From DASWHX01 sp036397995 (GTDB lineage: Bacteria > Bacteroidota > Bacteroidia > Cytophagales > Cyclobacteriaceae): 25,060 nucleotides of DNA. Of this stretch, positions 16,314 to 24,158 are shown one piece after another; positions within the stretch are counted from its first letter, which is position 1; every line of letters begins with the position of its first letter. The position numbers and the translations under genes were made by a program. Where the stretch lies: assembly GCA_036397995.1 (NCBI GenBank), contig DASWHX010000218.1:1-25060 (forward strand), read 5' to 3'. The notes beneath the pieces were generated by a model, which was not told the DNA's origin, searched no databases, and worked only from the letters and a program-made list of their open reading frames with translations.

Positions 16314-17060
16314 ATGATGCGATTAACAAAAGGACTACTCTTTTTATCTTGTTTTTCTATGATTTCAGGCACTCTTTTAGCCCAGGAAATCAACCAATCA
16401 GAAAATACAACCTTCAGAACGCGGTATGGTCAGCCCGATATCCCCGGCACTTTTGTGATGGATTTTGGGTTCACTCAGATGATGAACTACCCCGATACAC
16501 TCAGCAATAAATTCTGGGCTTCCAAATCGGTTAATTTTTATTATTACTACGATTTCAAACTGGGAACGAGTGGCATCACATTCAGTCCGGGTATTGGCTT
16601 TGCCTTCGATCGATATGGTTTTCAAAAGTCGATAACACTGGCCAATCCCAATGAAGATACCGTCCAGGTAGTTGGCCTCCCTATCATTCAGCCATCCTGG
16701 GACGTCAACAAAACCAAACTCATCATTAATTATTTTGAAATCCCTTTAGAACTGCGATGGCATTCCAACCCAAACAGTTTCCGGAGAAGTTTTTACGTCG
16801 CATTGGGAGGTAAATTCGGGGTGCTCATTGACAACTCTACCAAGATCAAGTATGAAGTGAATGACGACAAGTTTAAGGTAAAGGACAAAAGAGATCTCAG
16901 CCTTAACAAAATACGCTATGGTTTCCTGGTCAGAATGGGCTATAAGGGATTCAGCTTATTCTATTACCAAAATCTTTCAACACTATTCGAAGAAAACAAA
17001 GGTCCGCTGTTGAGTGATCCAAAATCATTTTCAATCGGCATAACTATGCGCGGATTCTAA
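16314..17060 (+). CDS. Outer-membrane beta-barrel protein, PorT-like family
   Basis: The 248-residue protein starts with two Met codons (16314, 16317) and a clear signal peptide, LLFLSCFSMISGTLLAQE, cleaved about after LLA. The rest alternates polar and aromatic residues in strand-like segments (VNFYYYYDFK, ITFSPGIGFAFDRYGF, TKLIINYFEIPLELRWHS, FYVALGGKFGVLI, IRYGFLVRMGYKGFSLFYYQNL) and ends GITMRGF. This pattern fits the small OMP_b-brl/PorT-like barrels common in Bacteroidota. Some relatives take part in T9SS or gliding assembly, but that role is not shown here. The longer frame from TTG 16272 is rejected because a -7 promoter element overlaps it. Its stop lies 3 bp from the convergent enoyl-CoA gene. 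Confidence 0.75.
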   Translation: MMRLTKGLLFLSCFSMISGTLLAQEINQSENTTFRTRYGQPDIPGTFVMDFGFTQMMNYPDTLSNKFWASKSVNFYYYYDFKLGTSGITFSPGIGFAFDRYGFQKSITLANPNEDTVQVVGLPIIQPSWDVNKTKLIINYFEIPLELRWHSNPNSFRRSFYVALGGKFGVLIDNSTKIKYEVNDDKFKVKDKRDLSLNKIRYGFLVRMGYKGFSLFYYQNLSTLFEENKGPLLSDPKSFSIGITMRGF

Positions 17061-17063
17061 AAT

Positions 17064-17843
17064 TTAATTTCCTTTGAAATCTGGTTTTCTCTTTTCAAGA
17101 AAGGCTGTCACACCTTCTTTATAATCATTTGAGCTTCCAGCAATCTCCTGGGTTAATGCTTCATATTCCAGCATTTCATCCATTGAAGAGGTATAGGACT
17201 TGTTCAATTGCTTCTTTATTATGCCCACTGCCTTTGTTGGCGCTTTCGAATAAAAGTCAGTGAACACCTTTACTTTTGCATCCAACTCCGCCATTGGAAC
17301 AGAATAATTTACAAGGCCCATTTCCGCAGCCTTCCTGCCATTGATCTTTGAACCCATAGTGCTCATTTCAAAGGCTTGTGAGTAGCTGATTAGCTTCGGC
17401 AAAAAATATGAGGAGCCGGAATCCAGCACCAGTCCGATGTTAATGAATACTTCAATCAAAACGGCATCATCCGCGGCAATAATTATATCACAAGCGAGAG
17501 CCAGTGAACAGCCTGCCCCGGCAGCCACACCATTCAACCTACAAATCACCGGCTTAGGCATATTACGAATTGCACTGATTATCGGATTGTATCTTTTATG
17601 CAGTGATTCCTTGAACGATCTTTTCTCTCTACCGGAGGACGCTTTCAAATCCTGCCCTGAGCAGAATGCCTTCCCTTCACCTGTTAGTACAACAACCCGG
17701 GCTTCCGGATCTTTGGCGATTTGTTTCAACACATCCTGAAGTTCATAAGTAATTTCATCATTCAATGCATTATACACTTCAGGCCGGTTTAAAATAATAG
17801 TTGCCGTACCATTGTCAGTTTCAAATTTCAAAAAGTTGTACAT
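17064..17843 (-). CDS. paaG: Enoyl-CoA hydratase/isomerase family protein, PaaG-like
   Basis: The 259-residue crotonase-fold enzyme shows ILNRPEVYNALND, FCSGQDL and the oxyanion-hole segment NGVAAGAGCSLALACDI. It ends DYKEGVTAFLEKRKPDFKG, very close to the PaaG C-terminus. Neither Glu of true enoyl-CoA hydratases is present: GCSL replaces GCEL, and the second position is also changed. Asp 141 in GLVLDSGSS matches the catalytic Asp of PaaG (GLIPDCGG). An isomerase acting on phenylacetate-pathway or related acyl-CoAs is therefore more likely than beta-oxidation hydration. The start is ATG 17843; the upstream extension to 17936 would overlap the PAP2 gene and has no family match. It stands alone, without paa neighbours, so the pathway is uncertain. 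Confidence 0.82.
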   Translation of the reverse strand: MYNFLKFETDNGTATIILNRPEVYNALNDEITYELQDVLKQIAKDPEARVVVLTGEGKAFCSGQDLKASSGREKRSFKESLHKRYNPIISAIRNMPKPVICRLNGVAAGAGCSLALACDIIIAADDAVLIEVFINIGLVLDSGSSYFLPKLISYSQAFEMSTMGSKINGRKAAEMGLVNYSVPMAELDAKVKVFTDFYSKAPTKAVGIIKKQLNKSYTSSMDEMLEYEALTQEIAGSSNDYKEGVTAFLEKRKPDFKGN

Positions 17844-17853
17844 GATATATCGT

Positions 17854-18468
17854 TTACGCGAAAAGTAATATTGAAGCAAAACTAAAAATAAATCCGAGAA
17901 ATAATCCTGCGTAAACCTGCCTGGGATTATGGGCATTAAGATAAAGCCGCGATGACAATACTAAGCCCGACATAATTACAGCGGCGGAAATTGATACAAG
18001 GCTTTCCTTGTTTGGATCCTGCAAGTAAATTGCAGAAAGGAAGCCTAACACCCCACCGACTCCGGTAGCGTGAGCGCTTATCTTCCAAAAAAGGGTAATC
18101 AGAGTCAACAGCAGAATTAAGGCAGTTATGGTAATGAGAATAATATTTATTGATCCGGTAAAATTGAGTTTTGAAAGGAACATCCAACTGGCGACTCCAT
18201 AAAATATTGTTATAAAGAAGAACGGTATTAACCGTTCCTTTCTGTTTTCCAGCTTAAGCGATGAAATGGATTTTGTAACACGCAAAAATGATATACTTAT
18301 GGCTGGAATAACAAACGTGACCAGAAAAATCACAGTAATTATTTGGCGGACACCACTCTCATAAGGCATAACAGGCGCTGAATTAATGGCAAACATAGCC
18401 ATGAACAAAATGGTTGTCATCAGCAGAGGATGGAAAATATAGGATATGATTGCCGCAACTCTGCTCAC
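17854..18468 (-). CDS. PAP2-superfamily-like membrane protein with altered motif III
   Basis: The 204-residue protein has about six hydrophobic segments. The three PAP2 phosphatase motifs are recognisable: KLENRKER (72-79, KX6R), SAHAT (131-135, His 133) and SRLYLNAHNPRQ (173-184, SRX5HX3 then Gln instead of Asp). The catalytic His pair is kept, so lipid phosphate hydrolysis in the inner membrane is possible but not certain. It starts with GTG, whose first base overlaps the last base of the rpoN stop (TAGTG), so translation is probably coupled to rpoN. Other possibilities are a non-catalytic PAP2-fold membrane protein. Confidence 0.65.
   Translation of the reverse strand: MSRVAAIISYIFHPLLMTTILFMAMFAINSAPVMPYESGVRQIITVIFLVTFVIPAISISFLRVTKSISSLKLENRKERLIPFFFITIFYGVASWMFLSKLNFTGSINIILITITALILLLTLITLFWKISAHATGVGGVLGFLSAIYLQDPNKESLVSISAAVIMSGLVLSSRLYLNAHNPRQVYAGLFLGFIFSFASILLFA
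17877..17884 (-). promoter_or_regulatory. Candidate -7 element (TAGTTTTG) for the PaaG-like gene
   Basis: Exact TAnnTTTG on the minus strand, 33 bp upstream of ATG 17843 and inside the 3' end of the PAP2 gene. A chance match is possible in AT-rich DNA. Confidence 0.35.
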
Positions 18469-19901
18469 TATAATTCTTTTCTCAGCCTCGCAACCGGTAT
18501 GTTTAATTGTTCCCTGTATTTTGCCACGGTTCGCCTGGCGATGTTATAGCCTTTTGCTTTCAAAAGTTTTTCAAGCTTATCATCAGACAATGGCCTTTTT
18601 TTGTCTTCACCTCCTATCAACTCCTTTAATGAATGTTTTACTTCTCTTGAACTTACGTCTTCGCCGGAATCAGTTGCAATTCCTTCGGAGAAAAAATACT
18701 TGAGAGGGTATAATCCAAACTCGGTTTGTATACTTTTGCTGTTTGCTACCCGAGACACCGTAGAAATATCCATGTTTATTTCCAGTGCAATATCTTTTAG
18801 GATCATGGGACGCAGTTTACTTTCATCGCCTGATAGAAAAAAATCGTATTGATATTTTATTATAGCCTGCATAGTATTCAGGAGGGTTTGCTGTCTTTGT
18901 TTAATGGCATCAATGAACCACTTTGCCGCATCAAGTTTCTGCTTGACAAAAGAAACGGTTTCCTTCAGCTTTGAATCCTTCTTATCACTCTTGTCATAGG
19001 CTTTAAACATTTCAGAATAGGAATGACTTATTCGAAGGTCGGGAGCATTTTTTGAATTCAGAGTAAGTTCCAGTTTTCCATTATTATTGGTTAAAATGTA
19101 ATCGGGCAACAGATATTGGTTCTTAACCATTCCCGCTCCCGAACTTCCGGGTTTCGGATTCAATTTGATGATATGATCGACAGCAAGTTTGAATAATTCT
19201 TCCTCTTCCACCCCCAGCTTCTTCATAATTTTCTGGTAGTGTTTTTTTGTAAATTCTTCAAAGCAATCGCTTAAAATGCGAATGGCCAAATGAATCTCCT
19301 CTTTGTCCTCTTTTCGCTTTAACTGCAAAAGAAGACATTCTTGTAAATTTCGCGCTGCAATTCCCGGAGGATCAAAATTCTGAATCTTTGACAAGATAGC
19401 TTCTACCTCCTCCAGACTGGTTTCTATATTCATAGAGAAAGCCAGGTCGTTAATAATCGCTTCCAGATCTCTCCGGATATACCCGTCATTTTCTATACTT
19501 CCAATCAACTGCGTGCCTATTGAAGTTTGTCTTTCATCAAGTCCAAGAAAGCCCAGTTGAGATAAAAGCTGCTCAGGAAGAGAGGAAGAAGTTGCAATTG
19601 GCATTTCACGCTCCTCGAATGCCGACCCATCCCCTTGCATCTTATAACCACTGAAATCATCGTCGCGTAAATAATCTTCGACGTTTATTTCATCATTTTC
19701 GTAATCTGTCTCTTCATATTCTTCCTCTGGAAGATCATCGGAATTTTCCTCTTTACCTTCTTCCAAAGCTGGATTGGTTTCTAACTCTTCTTCTATACGG
19801 GCTTCCAGTTCCGCGGTAGGAACCTGCAACAATTTAATGAACTGAATTTGCTGAGGAGACAGCTTCTGACTGAGGGTCTGAGATAAGCCTAATTTTTGCA
19901 T
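18468..19901 (-). CDS. rpoN: RNA polymerase sigma-54 factor
   Basis: The 477-residue sigma-54 directs RNA polymerase to -24/-12 promoters and needs AAA+ activators. All regions are present: the Gln/Leu-rich activator-interacting domain (residues 1-50, QKLGLSQTLSQKLSPQQIQ), a strongly acidic linker (about 50-105), the core-binding domain (about 110-300), a helix-turn-helix (LKDIALEINMDISTVSRVAN), and the RpoN box ARRTVAKYREQL starting at 455. The start is ATG 19901. A candidate -7 element lies about 40 bp upstream, and asnS diverges on the other side. The downstream PAP2-like gene overlaps its stop by one base. No sigma-54 activator is in the window. Confidence 0.97.
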   Translation of the reverse strand: MQKLGLSQTLSQKLSPQQIQFIKLLQVPTAELEARIEEELETNPALEEGKEENSDDLPEEEYEETDYENDEINVEDYLRDDDFSGYKMQGDGSAFEEREMPIATSSSLPEQLLSQLGFLGLDERQTSIGTQLIGSIENDGYIRRDLEAIINDLAFSMNIETSLEEVEAILSKIQNFDPPGIAARNLQECLLLQLKRKEDKEEIHLAIRILSDCFEEFTKKHYQKIMKKLGVEEEELFKLAVDHIIKLNPKPGSSGAGMVKNQYLLPDYILTNNNGKLELTLNSKNAPDLRISHSYSEMFKAYDKSDKKDSKLKETVSFVKQKLDAAKWFIDAIKQRQQTLLNTMQAIIKYQYDFFLSGDESKLRPMILKDIALEINMDISTVSRVANSKSIQTEFGLYPLKYFFSEGIATDSGEDVSSREVKHSLKELIGGEDKKRPLSDDKLEKLLKAKGYNIARRTVAKYREQLNIPVARLRKEL

Positions 19902-19939
19902 TGATAATTCTTTCCAACGTGCACAGATTACCTTACTTT

Positions 19940-19947
19940 CAAAGTTA
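19940..19947 (-). promoter_or_regulatory. Candidate -7 element (TAACTTTG) for rpoN
   Basis: Exact TAnnTTTG on the minus strand, 38 bp upstream of the rpoN ATG in the 116-bp divergent rpoN/asnS spacer. No clear -33 TTTG. For asnS only a three-spacer variant (TAATCTTTG, 19959-19967) was seen. Confidence 0.4.
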
Positions 19948-20017
19948 TATTATTTTACCTAATCTTTGATAAAAAGGCCAGAATATCGTTTTTTTGCGCA
20001 CTTATCAGAACCGATGT

Positions 20018-21466
20018 ATGATTGCTAAAAGAAAAAAGATTGCCTTGGTATTGGAATCTGTGGAAACAGGAGTTGAAGTGCTGGTGATGGGCTGGGTGCG
20101 AACAAAGAGAGAAGCCAAGAATGTAATTTTCATTAACCTCAACGATGGCTCAACCATTAACAATCTGCAAGTAGTTGCAAATCCTTCAAATTTCGATCAA
20201 TCAATTCTTGATAAAATCAACACGGGTACTGCTGTAAAAGTTAACGGTACGTTGATCGAGTCTGGTGGTGCAGGTCAGAAAGTGGAACTTGCGGCATCAA
20301 CAATAGAAATTCTGGGTGTTGCTGATCCTGAAAAGTTTCCGCTTCAACCAAAAAAACATTCGCTTGAATTTTTACGAGAAATCGCACATCTACGGCCACG
20401 CACTAATACATTTGGAGCAATTTTCAGGATCCGGCACGCGATGATTTTTGCAGTCCATGGTTTTTTTAATTCCAAAGGATTTCTAAACATACACACACCA
20501 ATAATTACAGGGTCTGATGCGGAAGGTGCCGGTGAATTGTTCAAAGTAACTACTTTGTATCTTGAAGATATTCAACGTAACGAAGAAGGTAAAGTTGATT
20601 TCAGAAAGGATTTTTTTGAAAAAGAAACGAACCTTACCGTTTCAGGTCAGTTGGAAGCAGAGCTGGCGGCGAGTGCATTGGGCGAGGTTTATACATTTGG
20701 CCCAACTTTTCGCGCAGAGAATTCAAATACAACCCGTCATCTGGCTGAGTTTTGGATGATTGAACCTGAAATGGCGTTTTATGATTTGGAAGACAACATG
20801 ACCCTCGCGGAAGAGTTTGTAAAGTCAGTAATTAATTATGTATTGGAAAATTGCAGTTCGGATTTAGCTTTCCTGCAAAACAGGGAACAGGAGGAAGAAA
20901 AAAACAAGCCACAGCAAGAAAGAAATGAAATGAACCTTATCGACAGATTAAAGTTCATTCTTAATAATTCTTTTGAACGTATAACTTATACCGAGGCCAT
21001 CGATATTCTTAAGAATTCAAATTTAAATAAGAAAAAGAAATTTCAATTTTTAATTGAAGAGTGGGGAACAGACCTCCAATCAGAACATGAAAGATACCTG
21101 GTCGAAAAACATTTTAAGAAACCGGTGATTATTTACAACTATCCTAAAGAAATTAAGGCATTTTACATGCGTCAGAATGAAGATGGAAAAACGGTTGCTG
21201 CTATGGACGTTTTATTTCCGGGTATTGGTGAAATTATTGGCGGATCACAACGTGAAGAAAGACTTGAACATTTGTTGTCACGAATTAATGAACTTAAGAT
21301 AAATGCAGAAAGTTTGTGGTGGTATTTGGAGATTCGAAAGTTCGGTTCCGTGCCCCACTCAGGTTTTGGATTAGGATTTGAAAGATTCGTACAATTTGTA
21401 ACCGGCATGAGCAACATCCGCGATGTAATTCCATTTCCACGGACACCTGGAAATGCTGAATTCTGA
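20018..21466 (+). CDS. asnS: Asparaginyl-tRNA synthetase
   Basis: Class II aminoacyl-tRNA synthetase that charges tRNA-Asn in the cytoplasm, 482 residues. The N-terminal OB-fold anticodon-binding domain has VLVMGWVRTKREAKNVIFINLNDG. The catalytic core shows FLNIHTPIITGSDAEGAGELF, motif 2 FGPTFRAENSNTTRHLAEFWMIEPEM, and motif 3 GFGLGFERFVQFVTG followed by IRDVIPFPRTPGNAEF, as in AsnRS. A charged insertion near residues 285-310 (EEEKNKPQQER) makes it slightly longer than the E. coli enzyme. I chose ATG 20018; the in-frame TTG at 19994 would add eight residues without family support. It is transcribed divergently from rpoN. Confidence 0.97.
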   Translation: MIAKRKKIALVLESVETGVEVLVMGWVRTKREAKNVIFINLNDGSTINNLQVVANPSNFDQSILDKINTGTAVKVNGTLIESGGAGQKVELAASTIEILGVADPEKFPLQPKKHSLEFLREIAHLRPRTNTFGAIFRIRHAMIFAVHGFFNSKGFLNIHTPIITGSDAEGAGELFKVTTLYLEDIQRNEEGKVDFRKDFFEKETNLTVSGQLEAELAASALGEVYTFGPTFRAENSNTTRHLAEFWMIEPEMAFYDLEDNMTLAEEFVKSVINYVLENCSSDLAFLQNREQEEEKNKPQQERNEMNLIDRLKFILNNSFERITYTEAIDILKNSNLNKKKKFQFLIEEWGTDLQSEHERYLVEKHFKKPVIIYNYPKEIKAFYMRQNEDGKTVAAMDVLFPGIGEIIGGSQREERLEHLLSRINELKINAESLWWYLEIRKFGSVPHSGFGLGFERFVQFVTGMSNIRDVIPFPRTPGNAEF

Positions 21467-21491
21467 TTTCAACACAAAAAATTTTAGAGAT

Positions 21492-21842
21492 TTATCGCTT
21501 AAGGAACTTCAAAGTTTTGGAAAACTTTGTATTAGTTTCTTTAATAGCCAGAAGGTAATAGCCTGGAGAAAGTGTTTCTACATTGATGCGGTATTTATTG
21601 TCACCCATCTTTTCAAATTCAACCTTCACTTCATTTCCAATTATATTATGAAGGTGGAATGATACTTCAGAGTTTAATTCAGTACCCGCGAGTTGGATAT
21701 TGAGATAATCAGTTGTCGGGTTGGGATAGATATCAATCTGAATTTTCTTTTCAAAATCCTTATTCAGAAACGAAGTTTCCGACTGCGCCTTTGCCTGGGC
21801 TGCCAGAAAAATCACTATTCCAAATAATAAAATCCGTTTCAT
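21492..21842 (-). CDS. Small secreted protein made only of a T9SS type A sorting domain
   Basis: The 116-residue product has a signal peptide (LLFGIVIFLAAQAKAQ) and, after about 15 linker residues, a complete type IX C-terminal sorting domain: IDIYPNPTTDYLNI, FHLHNIIGNEV, INVETLSPGYYLLAI and a final KFSKTLKFLKR. Normally this domain ends large cargo proteins and is removed at the cell surface. Here no cargo domain precedes it. It may be an intact mini-protein, a decoy or chaperone for the secretion system, or the remnant of a lost cargo gene. The reading frame is intact, with no trace of upstream coding sequence. It converges with asnS, 25 bp apart. Confidence 0.85.
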   Translation of the reverse strand: MKRILLFGIVIFLAAQAKAQSETSFLNKDFEKKIQIDIYPNPTTDYLNIQLAGTELNSEVSFHLHNIIGNEVKVEFEKMGDNKYRINVETLSPGYYLLAIKETNTKFSKTLKFLKR

Positions 21843-21935
21843 CGCGTTGAGCTGCTCAATAATCAGACCAATAACGGCCTTATCCTTTGTTAAAAATACG
21901 TAAATAATGAATGCTTTGTTTAATTAATCCGGGAA

Positions 21936-23441
21936 TTATTTGGATAGTAACCGGAACGCCAAAGGTAAATTTTCAATAATATCACCTGCAATTAGAGACT
22001 CCTGAGAGCCGTGATTTGCTGCCAGGTCACCTGCTTTAGCGTGAAGAAAAACCCCAAAAAGAGCGGAATTTAAGGGAGAATAGCCCTGGGCCATGAGCCC
22101 TGTAAGGATCCCGGTTAATACATCTCCTGTGCCACCGGTTGCCATTCCGGGGTTGCCGCCGGTATTGAAATAAATATTCCCTTCGGAATCGGAAATAGAA
22201 GTGTACCCACCCTTTAGGACAGTGATGACCTTATATTTTCGGGAAAATGATTGCTGCAACTTTACTTGCTCCTGGGAGTTTTTGGACTTACCTGCTAACC
22301 TTTCGAACTCCTTTGGATGCGGGGTGAGAATTGATCCTCTGGGGAGAATCTCCAGCAATTCCTGGTTAGCAGCCATCAAATTCAGGGCATCAGCGTCTGC
22401 CACAATTGGTTTTGAAGATCCTTTTAAAATCTGAATGAGGAGTTCCTTGGTTTCTTTCCTTTGGCCTATTCCCGGACCAATGCCAATTGCATCATAATCT
22501 TCAATCCGGATGGGCTGCTCCTGCAGGAATTCCGCGCCGTTATTTTCGTTAACCATAGCTTCGGGAACTGAAGTTTGTAAAATCTGAGTTCCACATTTAG
22601 GGACCACTACCGTAAGCAGACCTGCGCCTGCTCTTAAGCAAGCTTTACTGGCTAGTACAGCAGCACCCATTTTCCCTTTTTCTCCCGCAACCATAAGACA
22701 CCTTCCAAAATCACCCTTGTGACTGTGACGTTTCCTCTTAATTTGAAACAGTTTAACAATATCTTCGGTAAGCCAATTAAATTGTGTTTTTTGGCTGGCT
22801 ATAAATTCCTTATTCAGACCGATATCAACTATAAACCATTCACCAACGAACGGAGCATTTTCTTTAAAGAAGAAAGATCGCTTAGGAAATTGGAAACTGA
22901 CAGTATATGTTGGTTTTACTGCTACGGGATTTTGTACCATATCATCACAGGGCAAACCACTGGAAATATCAACAGAAACTATGGTAGCTTCTGAGCCGTT
23001 AATCTTCTCAATAACATCTGCATATAAACCTTCCGGCTTTCTGGTTAATCCCGTGCCAAAAATTGCATCAATTATGAGATCCTCCTTATTAGATAAAAAG
23101 GGAATTTCAGATGTTTCAGAGATATCGAATATGGTTCCTGATTTCTCAAACCTTGCTTTGTTTTGTTCAAAATCAGCCGATCCTTTTTTCCCTTTAGTAA
23201 TTGTATAAGCAGCAATCTGATATTTTTTTTCCGAAAGTAATCTGGCCAACGCTAATCCATCTCCCCCATTATTTCCGGTGCCACAAAAAATAATTATTTT
23301 TTTACCAGTATCAAATTTTTGCATTAACCAGTTTGCTAGTTGCTGCGATGCGCGTTCCATCAGATCTATGGATCTGATGGGTTCGTTTTCAATGGTGAAT
23401 TGATCGGCTGCCTTAATTTGCCCTGCAGATAAAATCTTCAT
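21936..23441 (-). CDS. nnr: Bifunctional NAD(P)H-hydrate epimerase / ADP-dependent dehydratase
   Basis: Cytoplasmic metabolite-repair enzyme that restores damaged NADHX and NADPHX, 501 residues. The N-terminal epimerase domain (about 1-215) has FCGTGNNGGDGLALARLL (54-62 core) and IIDAIFGTG with its catalytic Asp near 125. The C-terminal ribokinase-like dehydratase domain (about 235-500) has VAGEKGKMGAAVLAS, IGIGPGIGQ, ILTPHPKEFERL and GGTGDVLTG, with catalytic Asp 440. Domain order and length match the E. coli YjeF/Nnr fusion. It starts at ATG 23441, 44 bp after the LON-domain gene on the same strand. Confidence 0.95.
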   Translation of the reverse strand: MKILSAGQIKAADQFTIENEPIRSIDLMERASQQLANWLMQKFDTGKKIIIFCGTGNNGGDGLALARLLSEKKYQIAAYTITKGKKGSADFEQNKARFEKSGTIFDISETSEIPFLSNKEDLIIDAIFGTGLTRKPEGLYADVIEKINGSEATIVSVDISSGLPCDDMVQNPVAVKPTYTVSFQFPKRSFFFKENAPFVGEWFIVDIGLNKEFIASQKTQFNWLTEDIVKLFQIKRKRHSHKGDFGRCLMVAGEKGKMGAAVLASKACLRAGAGLLTVVVPKCGTQILQTSVPEAMVNENNGAEFLQEQPIRIEDYDAIGIGPGIGQRKETKELLIQILKGSSKPIVADADALNLMAANQELLEILPRGSILTPHPKEFERLAGKSKNSQEQVKLQQSFSRKYKVITVLKGGYTSISDSEGNIYFNTGGNPGMATGGTGDVLTGILTGLMAQGYSPLNSALFGVFLHAKAGDLAANHGSQESLIAGDIIENLPLAFRLLSK

Positions 23442-23485
23442 AATGCAATGCAGATGAGTTACCAGTAAATATGGCGCGAATTAAG

Positions 23486-24115
23486 TTAGAAATTAATCGC
23501 GTCAAAATTCTTAAAATGGCCATTCATTTTAATTAATTCTTTGCTTCGCTCCATCTCTTTTAGAAGGGGTATTGCTTTTTGCAAATGATTAATTACAAAA
23601 GTTTGACGTAAATCTTCCCTGGTTATTTTCAGTAACTCGTATTCCTGTTCTTTTGATAATCCTATATTATGAGCGATATCGAATACTCTTCGCTCCGTCT
23701 TTTCCAGGAAACTGGTTTTAATATTTAGGGCTTGATAGAGGTCTGCAAGTAATTCCTCTATTTCAATTTGAAGAGAAGGATCTGAGGAGTAATCAGTCTT
23801 AATGAATTCCACTTTTCCACCTGAGTAAAGTTTACCGCGTACCGGGTTCATGAAATTTAAAACACGGAAAATTCTGCCGGCCCTGGTCTTTATGTCCTTT
23901 CGCCCATCCTCATATTCTTTTGAAACTTCAGCAATTTCTACCTCCGTGCCAAATTCAATTTTGCTTTTAACATACGCAGGGATTCCGAATTTTTTACTAT
24001 CCGCGAGGGCATCATCAATTAACTGAATGTAACGTGGTTCAAAAATATGAAGGTTTAATTCTTCACCGGGAAAAGCAACCAGATTGAGGGGGAAAAGAGA
24101 TCTAAATTCTGCCAT
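23486..24115 (-). CDS. LON substrate-binding-domain protein without protease domain
   Basis: The 209-residue protein consists of a LON N-terminal (PUA-like) domain: FPLNLVAFPGEELNLHIFEPRY, then the helical part. It lacks the AAA+ and peptidase domains of Lon protease, as is normal for this stand-alone family. The molecular function is unknown; substrate or peptide binding is inferred from the domain. I chose ATG 24115 (MAEFRSLFPLNLVAFPGEEL) over the in-frame TTG 24139. It lies 43 bp downstream of icd and 44 bp upstream of the NAD(P)H-hydrate enzyme gene, so the three may share a transcript. Confidence 0.85.
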   Translation of the reverse strand: MAEFRSLFPLNLVAFPGEELNLHIFEPRYIQLIDDALADSKKFGIPAYVKSKIEFGTEVEIAEVSKEYEDGRKDIKTRAGRIFRVLNFMNPVRGKLYSGGKVEFIKTDYSSDPSLQIEIEELLADLYQALNIKTSFLEKTERRVFDIAHNIGLSKEQEYELLKITREDLRQTFVINHLQKAIPLLKEMERSKELIKMNGHFKNFDAINF

Positions 24116-24158
24116 GGGAAAATCCGAAAGGGAGGTCAATCTTCATTTACGGAACTTA

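Noticed and set aside
17844..17936. N-terminal extension of the PaaG-like protein
   Set aside because: It overlaps the PAP2-like coding region and shows no crotonase-family similarity; ATG 17843 fits the family start.
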